Positions 58,203 to 64,000 of a DNA stretch of 64,000 bases are shown in pieces (within the stretch, counting starts at the first letter, position 1; the number at the start of each line of letters is the position of its first letter). The stretch comes from Hofstenia miamia (lineage: Eukaryota; Xenacoelomorpha; Acoela): assembly GCA_004352715.1 (NCBI GenBank), contig SCFE01000013.1, forward strand, positions 1,037,544 to 1,101,543. Direction: 5' to 3'. The position numbers and the translations under genes were made by a program. The notes under the pieces were generated by a model. That model was not told the DNA's origin. It worked only from the letters and a program-made list of their open reading frames with translations, and did not search any database.

Positions 58203-59471
58203 CAGGGTGTTCAATATTTACTGTTACAAAAGTTTTATTTTTCAAATATTTATCAGATTTTAGACATTTTCTATGATTTCCAGGTGCATAAATCTAAGAT
58301 AGTACCTAAACTTAAGTTTTGATAAATATGCCGCAAGATTTACAGAAAAGAGCCGCCATTGTAGAGCTATTCAAATCTGGGAAGACAACACCTGACATAG
58401 CAAAGACCTTAAGGATCAACAGAATGTTGGTATGGCGAACACTTAAACGGTTCGAATCAACTGGTGACATTGTTAATGAACCTGGTCAAGGTCGGCCTCG
58501 TTCTGCCAGAACCAAAAAACTGTTAAAATCAACCAAGGAGAAGCTAAGGAGGAATCCAAAGAGATCCCTAAGAAATCTCGCGAAAGAGGCCAAAGTGTCA
58601 GTCGGAACGATGTCTACGATACTCCACAGTGACCTCCAAACATCTCCTTACAAACACCAGAAGAAGCACCTGTTATCTGCAAGTTCAATTGAGAAACGAG
58701 CTCAAAGAGCAGATCTCATCTTATCTCGCATCAATGCTGGCACGCTTCCGAACCTGGTTTTCAGTGACGAAAAAAAATTCGATGTCCAACAACACGTTAA
58801 TGTCCAAAATGATCGGATTTGGTCACGTATGGGTGAGGTCAAGGATCGGGTGGTCACTCGGAGGCAAGGTGCCAAGTCTGTCATGGTTTGGGCCGCTGTA
58901 ACGGCTGATGGAAAAAGTCCCCTCCTTTTCGTGGATGAAGGAGCCAAGTTGAACCAAGAAAATTATCGCACGTCCATTCTTGAGTCAGCATTGTTGCCTT
59001 GGGCGCGAAAACACTTCAAAAAGAGACGTTGGTCATTCCAGCAAGACTCTGCTCCTGCTCATGGAGCCAAAAAGACACAGGAATGGCTAGCAGAGAATGT
59101 GCCTGCTTTCATATCGAAGGAAGAATGGCCTCCATCATCTCCAGATTTGAACCCGCTGGACTTTGCAATCTGGTCAATCTTGGAGAACAAAGTCTCAGCT
59201 ACACACCACACCAGTTTGGACGCTTTGAAAAAGAAATTGAGGAAGGAATGGGATAAAATACCCCAAAAAGTTATTCGTGACTCATGTGAAGCATTCTCCA
59301 AACGTTTGCAGAAAGTTGTGGATGCCAATGGCGGTTATATTGAATAAATATTGGATATTTTCGTTGACATATTATTACTTTATACATTTCTATTAATGTA
59401 ATTACAAATTTTTCATTTTTCTATTAAAATATAAGCTAAAAACTTTGTAACGGTTATTATTGAACACCCTG
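58203..59471 (+). mobile_element. Complete mariner-like element, DD37D type
   Basis: 1269 bp, flanked by TA on both sides (58201-58202 and 59472-59473). Inverted ends start CAGGGTGTTCAATA and match over about 33 bp, through GTTACAAA.GTTTT. It encodes an uninterrupted transposase. All structural parts needed for an autonomous copy are present, so the insertion is likely young. It sits in the 3' tail of a LINE. Confidence 0.93.
58328..59347 (+). CDS. Mariner-like transposase (DD37D)
   Basis: 339 residues from the first ATG; the frame is open further upstream but has no earlier ATG. The N-terminal paired-type DNA-binding region has two helix-turn-helix units (QKRAAIVELFKSGKTTPDIA and RNLAKEAKVSVGTMSTIL) joined by the GRPRSART linker. 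This linker is the AT-hook-like GRPR motif. The catalytic core has FSDEKKF (first Asp), FQQDSAPAHGAKKTQEWL (second Asp) and EWPPSSPDLNPLDFAIWSIL (third Asp). I count 37 residues between the second and third Asp, which is the DD37D (maT-like) signature rather than DD34D mariner or DD34E Tc1. It cuts and pastes its own element at TA sites in the nucleus. Confidence 0.93.
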   Translation: MPQDLQKRAAIVELFKSGKTTPDIAKTLRINRMLVWRTLKRFESTGDIVNEPGQGRPRSARTKKLLKSTKEKLRRNPKRSLRNLAKEAKVSVGTMSTILHSDLQTSPYKHQKKHLLSASSIEKRAQRADLILSRINAGTLPNLVFSDEKKFDVQQHVNVQNDRIWSRMGEVKDRVVTRRQGAKSVMVWAAVTADGKSPLLFVDEGAKLNQENYRTSILESALLPWARKHFKKRRWSFQQDSAPAHGAKKTQEWLAENVPAFISKEEWPPSSPDLNPLDFAIWSILENKVSATHHTSLDALKKKLRKEWDKIPQKVIRDSCEAFSKRLQKVVDANGGYIE

Positions 59472-59503
59472 TAGATTATCTTATCTTATCTTATCTTTAT
59501 CTC

Positions 59504-60149
59504 AATATAAATTCATATATAATTTTGAAGCTTATGTAGAGGATTCTCGATTCATTCTCTTCTGATGAGCAAATCAATTCTGTGAAAAGTAAATGTCAGT
59601 CTGGAATGGCATTTACACAAGCTGTTTTCTGATACACATTGAAAAAGCTAATAGCATTATGGCAAATATCAACATTAACAAAAATATTAACATAGAGCTG
59701 TAAACCATAATTTTCAATATGATCCCAATAATTTTGTGCTTAACTTTCCAATGTTGAAATTAGGTCTACATAAGCAAATGAATGTATAGTTGTTCAGAAA
59801 CGTGTGCAATCTCTCAGATCAAACATCAATTTCAAATTGCTAAATAACTGAAATAGGTATGTAAGCCTGTCATAGATAATGCAAAACTTGTATATCAAAT
59901 TTAAGATATGAATAACAAATTGAAAATATATAACTAAATAACCCTGACGCAACTTGTTAGCTTTGACCCTAAGCTGTTTTCGCTAGTTATAAATTTTAGG
60001 AATTGTATGGTCGATATAACTACAATATGTTTGCCCGTCTAATTACTAAAGCGAAGCAATTTTGACCTAATACAGCAGCAATATATGTCCTAACCAATTC
60101 AAAATTTTGACTGAACCAGTCGGTTGTTTGCATTGCTCTCGCGAATGTA
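59504..60149. other. No supported gene
   Basis: AT-rich sequence between the LINE tail and the LINE ORF1 fragment; nothing recognised. Confidence 0.5.
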
Positions 60150-60760
60150 ATAATACTATACGTATTAAATGCTGTTTAAAACATATTCACTTGATTGCAC
60201 AGCTTTTGCTAAAATGGGGAGATGTGGAAAGAATTCCCGGACCCGAAGCTTCATCAACACACAATATGTAGCTCCTGCGCTGGATTTATCGGACGAGAAG
60301 AGTTGTTCTTATGTTATTCTTGCCATTGCAAGATGCATTGGACCAAGGAATGCACAGAGTCTTCTTCTTCAGTGTTGGGAGCACTTGTTTAAGTTAAATC
60401 AAATATTATTTTATTTTGTAACGAATGTGTTAATTTTGGGAAGAAAGATTTTATTATTACTGTCTTTGCCAGATCTAGTGCTATCACTAGTCATAATATT
60501 GACAAATATTTCGGAAAACTTGGGGACACGATGGATTCCCAGACAAAGTAATTCGATCAGAAACTTAAAGAACATGCTGATGAAATTTCAACTAAAATAC
60601 TTTCTACTGTAGATGGAGGAATTACAATGAAGAGTTTGCTGCTTCGAAGAATTAAAAAAGTCGAAAACAATCACATGAATTCTCGGCGAAACAATGACAG
60701 GAAAGAGATATACTAAATTCTGAAACATGTAGATGTAGCGGATATTCTAATTAAAGATAT
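60150..60760 (+). pseudogene. LINE ORF1 fragment with 2A-like motif and PHD-like finger
   Basis: One frame reads HLIAQLLLKWGDVERIPGP (60188-60244), a 2A-like ribosome-skipping sequence as found at the N-terminus of some CR1/L2 LINE proteins. The usual Asn of NPGP is Ile here. In the next frame a zinc finger follows: CSSCAGFIGREE, LFLCYSCHCKMHWTKEC (60267-60352). This has the spacing of a PHD finger. The two frames are separated by one shift. A charged region follows to about 60750. A dead copy. Confidence 0.7.
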
Positions 60761-60764
60761 TAAA

Positions 60765-61606
60765 CGCCTTTCTTTGGGTCCTTCTGTATCAGAAATGTCC
60801 TTCCCACTACCATCCACTCTGGACACCCACTCACCACGCACTCCTCCAATGTTTCTGCTAGTTTTTCATGAACACTTGTGAACTTCTTCAGCCAATACCC
60901 ATGTACCTCATCTCTGTCTNCCTCGCCTGCTCTAGCTGTAGCCTTTTCTCCTGCATCTAGTTGTTTGTAGAATCTTCCTTCTTGGGCCTCAAACTTCATG
61001 TTGTCTCTTGCTTCCTTTGCACCGCCTTGCTTGTCCTGATCTTCCCTATTTGCTACCTAATCTTTGCCACTTTATTCTCAATTCTTCTTTCCCATGCTGG
61101 CTTTCTGTCTCCCTTATCTTCTTGTTGCCTTTCTTCTTCATGTCCGTGCCTACATTCTTCAGCACTTCCCATGCGCCTGCATACACTAAGCTGTTTACTT
61201 CTGTGACACTCCTAGCATTACTTCTGTGACACTCCTAGCATCTATCCTCTCCAACACTTTATTGACCTTTGCTGTCTCCACTGCTAGCTTGTGCTTTTCT
61301 TAACTCGTCTTGGGACTGGCAACCTAGTTCTCTCACCTATTTCTTCCTTCATCTTTTCCTTGATTGCTGCTTCAGTTTCTGCGTCCACTGGTTCTGCTGC
61401 TTCCACCACTTCTGTCACAACGTCAATCACTTCATCTTCCCTTTGCTTAGCCTGTTCAACTCTCTTTTTCCCTTTACTCTCATCCAACTGTAACTTTCGC
61501 ACTTGTCCTGCAAGCCTCTGCTCTGTAACTTTTAATCCCGTTCCTGCCTTCCTCCATTTGTCCGACATTCTCTTCCTGTAACCCCTCTCATCTCATCTGG
61601 CCTGCT
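60765..61606 (-). mobile_element. R4/Dong-type element, copy 3 (N-terminal part, truncated)
   Basis: On the - strand, coding begins next to an (ATT)n tract at AGCAGGCCAGATGAGA. This corresponds to position 45430 of copy 1. It continues through RMSDKWRKAGTGLK, EQRLAGQVRKLQ, ERTRLPVPRRVKK, MKFEAQEGRFYKQLDAGEKA and KKFTSVHEKLAETLEE to RTFLIQKDPKKG, where similarity stops. Both ends are truncated relative to copy 1. A single N lies at 60921. Confidence 0.8.
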
Positions 61607-61642
61607 TATTATTATTATTATTATTATTGTTATTATTATTGC
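61607..61642. repeat. (ATT)n microsatellite at the R4 copy 3 junction
   Basis: About 11 ATT units with one interruption, directly abutting the 5' side of R4 copy 3. Read in the element's orientation it is (AAT)n. Confidence 0.95.
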
Positions 61643-62280
61643 TTAATGAAGAAAGTCAATAGAGGTTGAGAAATTGAATTACATTAACCATTTCAATGAT
61701 TTAAGAGAAACACATATTACTTGGCACATTTTTAAGCTGAACATTTCTATTTTTAACTCTCAACAGGGCAATTTGTGGCCGTAAATGATTGGATTTTGCA
61801 AATATTGCAGGACAAATGCCCTTTTGTGAGAAGTTTATGATATCCAACGTCTATCGCTCGCGAATTCGACCTCTTATGTTGTCCTGAAGAACTTATGTTT
61901 TTTGAAAATCAAAATTCTAGATGTCATCATACTTTTTCATAAGGCTAATAACTAAACAGAGAGGAGCATACAAATCAACGAAAATTGCATTGAATGAAAA
62001 ATCTTCAATTTTAGTATAATTTCTAAGAAGGACAAATATTACTTTATTCCGAAAATGTCATTTTTTAGAAATGGCCTCAAATGGGCTAAAGATTTGAAAT
62101 AGATGGGTTGGGCTGGGCTGGGCTGGGCTAGGAACCTTTTCAATCTACTCAGCCCATTTCCATCTCTGGTTGCTCTACTAATTAGATTAACACCATTATT
62201 ATAATTCCCAGTCAAGTATATTTTGCGAATACATCAGTAAAAAATACGCACTATTGACGGTTTTTTACAGCTGCATTATA
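61643..62280. other. No supported gene
   Basis: AT-rich spacer between R4 copies 3 and 2. It includes a short pentamer array (GGGCT)n at about 62107-62130. Confidence 0.5.
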
Positions 62281-62321
62281 ATAATAAAAGTAATAATAAT
62301 AAAAATAATATAATAATAATA
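62281..62321. repeat. (AAT)-rich tract at the R4 copy 2 junction
   Basis: An imperfect AAT repeat that runs directly into the truncated 5' end of R4 copy 2. Confidence 0.9.
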
Positions 62322-63827
62322 TGGACGACCTGAAAATGTATGCTAGTTCAAGGAAGATGTTGCAGAAGCAAGTGGAGACACTGGAGAAGGCAAGCAGAGA
62401 TTCAGGGTTGGAGTTTGGATTAGGAAAGTGTGCAGCAGTGACAATGACTAGAGGCAAGTGTGTGGATGGGGATGGCTTGAGGACAAGCAGTGGGGATAAG
62501 ATTGAGGAAGTTAAAGAGGGGTAAAAGTACTTAGGTGTGATAGAGAAAGACAGAACGGATCACGAGGAAATGAAGATGAGGCTAAGGAAAGAATACAAAA
62601 GGAGAGTAAGGAAGGTACTACAGAAGTCAGCATTGAATGGGCAGAATAGTATAAAAGCAATTAATACATGGGCGATACCAGTGTTGAGATATTCGGCAGG
62701 AATAGTTAGATGGAACAAGAATGAACTTAGGGAGCTAGACAGAGAGACAAGGAAGGTACTAGCAGCAGAGAGGGCTTTCAACTTAAATGGAGATGTGGAT
62801 AGGTTGTACATGGCAAGGCCTAAGGAGGGAAAGGACTGCTAAGTGTGGAGGAAACTGTAGAAGCAGAAGCACTAGGGCTAAAAAATATGTAGAATAGCAA
62901 CCTAGAGGATCCCTACTAGAGGTCACTAAGGACCTAAGGAAGATAAGAACTGAGAGTGAAGGAAAGAAGGTATACCAGAGTAGGATGGAATCAGAGAGAC
63001 AAACAAGATATAGGCAGAAGGCAATGCATGGAAAATACTGGAGGAACACAGAAATGTGTGACAGAGAAGAAAGCAACAAGTGGTTAAAGAAGGCAGGACT
63101 AAAAAGAGAAACAGAAGTACTGATAATGGCAGCACAGGAGCAAGCGATAAGAACAAACTGGGTGAAGAAGCATATAGACAGAAGAGCAGAAGTAAGTGAT
63201 AAGTGTAGGCTATGTAAGAAAGAGTGTGAGACAGTAGATCATCTGATAGCAGGATGTGAGAAGTTGGCGCAAAATGAGTATAAGTTCAGGCATGACAAGG
63301 TAGGAAAAATGGTAAATTGGAGCTTGAGCAGGCAGCATGGGTTAGAAGCAGGAGACAAGTGGTATGAGCACAAGCCACAGGGCGTCATAGAAAATGAGAA
63401 GGTTAAGATACTGTGGGACTTCAACATACAGACCAGCAAAGTGATAGAAGCACGGAGGCCAGACATAGTAGTAGTGGACAAAGGGAAAAGATTGGGAACA
63501 GTGATAGACATAGCAGTACCAAAGGACAGAAATGTAGAAAGCAAGGAGAAAGAGAAGATAGACAAGTACAGAGAGTTAGCAGAGGAAATAGAAAGGCTGT
63601 GGAAGTTAAAGAAGGTTGAAGTAGTCCCGGTAGTTGTAGGAGCACTAGGAGCAGTGAGTAAGAAGCATAAAAGATACTTGGAGGAGTTGGGAGTACCAAA
63701 GTGGGGAGGAGCAGTAGCACAGAAGGCAGCATTGTTAGGAAAAGCTGAGGTCCTAAGGGAAGCTCTCAGACTCCCTGGGAACTGGTGAGTTCCCCGAGCT
63801 GAGAGGGATACCAGCATGAAGCTGTGA
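62322..63827 (+). mobile_element. R4/Dong-type element, copy 2 (3' half)
   Basis: It starts inside the catalytic block (MDDLKMYASS), matching copy 1 from 46738. It runs through the thumb region and the C-terminal zinc finger/endonuclease to a short 3' UTR. It ends near GAAGTAAGAATAATAACAAT, another AAT-rich tract. Compared with copy 1 it has a TAA stop at 62521 (TAC in copy 1). The middle ORFs are broken, but the last 267 codons are open. Confidence 0.85.
62985..63788 (+). CDS. R4 ORF C-terminal part: CCHC finger and restriction-like endonuclease
   Basis: 267 open codons. CRLCKKECETVDHLIAGC is a C-x2-C-x8-H-x4-C finger as in R2/R4 elements. It is followed by KILWDFNIQ and then ARRPDIVVVDKGKRLGTVID with IAVPKD, the PD-(D/E)xK-like catalytic block of the restriction-like endonuclease that nicks the target. 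The C-terminal end (EVLREALRLPGNW) is conserved in this clade. The start is simply the first ATG after an upstream stop. In an intact element this would be the end of one long ORF. Confidence 0.85.
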   Translation: MESERQTRYRQKAMHGKYWRNTEMCDREESNKWLKKAGLKRETEVLIMAAQEQAIRTNWVKKHIDRRAEVSDKCRLCKKECETVDHLIAGCEKLAQNEYKFRHDKVGKMVNWSLSRQHGLEAGDKWYEHKPQGVIENEKVKILWDFNIQTSKVIEARRPDIVVVDKGKRLGTVIDIAVPKDRNVESKEKEKIDKYRELAEEIERLWKLKKVEVVPVVVGALGAVSKKHKRYLEELGVPKWGGAVAQKAALLGKAEVLREALRLPGNW

Positions 63828-64000
63828 GAAGTAAGAATAATAACAATAATAAAATCTTTACTACTAATGACAAATATAGTCATAAGTCTAAGTATATGCA
63901 ATAATAAAAAATGAAGGGTAACAATCAAACAGTATGCGATAAAGGAAGAAGCGATGGTAGAATTCAATTGATTGAACAAGAGGAGATCACAGGCATGGAA
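63828..64000. other. 3' flank of R4 copy 2
   Basis: AAT/AAC-rich sequence and unique flank; no gene visible before the window ends. Confidence 0.5.

Overview
This window is AT-rich nuclear DNA from an invertebrate animal. It has spliced genes with GT-AG introns up to about 9 kb, no operons, and a repeat load typical of metazoans. Several small foldback elements and short TTAGGG/TTTAGG-type tracts would suit a tunicate or another non-vertebrate animal, but the sequence alone does not prove the species. The assembly is gapped. There are N runs at 32728-32748, 36771-37019 and 46963-47962 (exactly 1000), and single N characters join segments that are near-identical copies of nearby sequence.

Two conserved protein genes can be reconstructed exon by exon, and they converge. 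TM9SF1 lies on the + strand (12 coding exons, 1842-18706, 597 residues). It encodes a nine-pass membrane protein of the Golgi/endosomal system. An RBM24/RBM38/SUP-12-type RNA-binding protein lies on the - strand (4 coding exons, 39384 down to 22012, 254 residues). Their 3' ends face each other across about 3.3 kb. The RBM gene has two possible 3' ends: reading through an exon-3 donor reaches a stop after a few codons, while splicing adds a Gln/Ala-rich tail. A possible unidentified nested gene lies on the - strand in TM9SF1 intron 10.

The introns and the right third of the window carry transposons. RBM intron 1 holds a Tc1-like element (34103-37030) that was split by a hAT element (34430-35852) with 8-bp target duplications. 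Positions 38447-42822 hold several foldback MITEs. Positions 44200-54800 form a nest: CR1/L2-type LINE fragments on the - strand, an R4/Dong-type LINE inserted at an (AAT)n tract and starting with a tRNA-like pol III promoter, and two Penelope-like retroelement copies in head-to-tail order with hammerhead-ribozyme-like core motifs between them.

Further right are a Harbinger-type element with complex long inverted repeats and a small MADF/Myb-like ORF (55256-56784), and a structurally complete DD37D mariner-like element (58203-59471) inserted in a LINE tail. Next come a LINE ORF1 fragment with a 2A-like motif and a PHD-like finger (about 60150-60760) and two more R4/Dong copies, again next to (AAT)n tracts (60765-61606 and 62322-63827).
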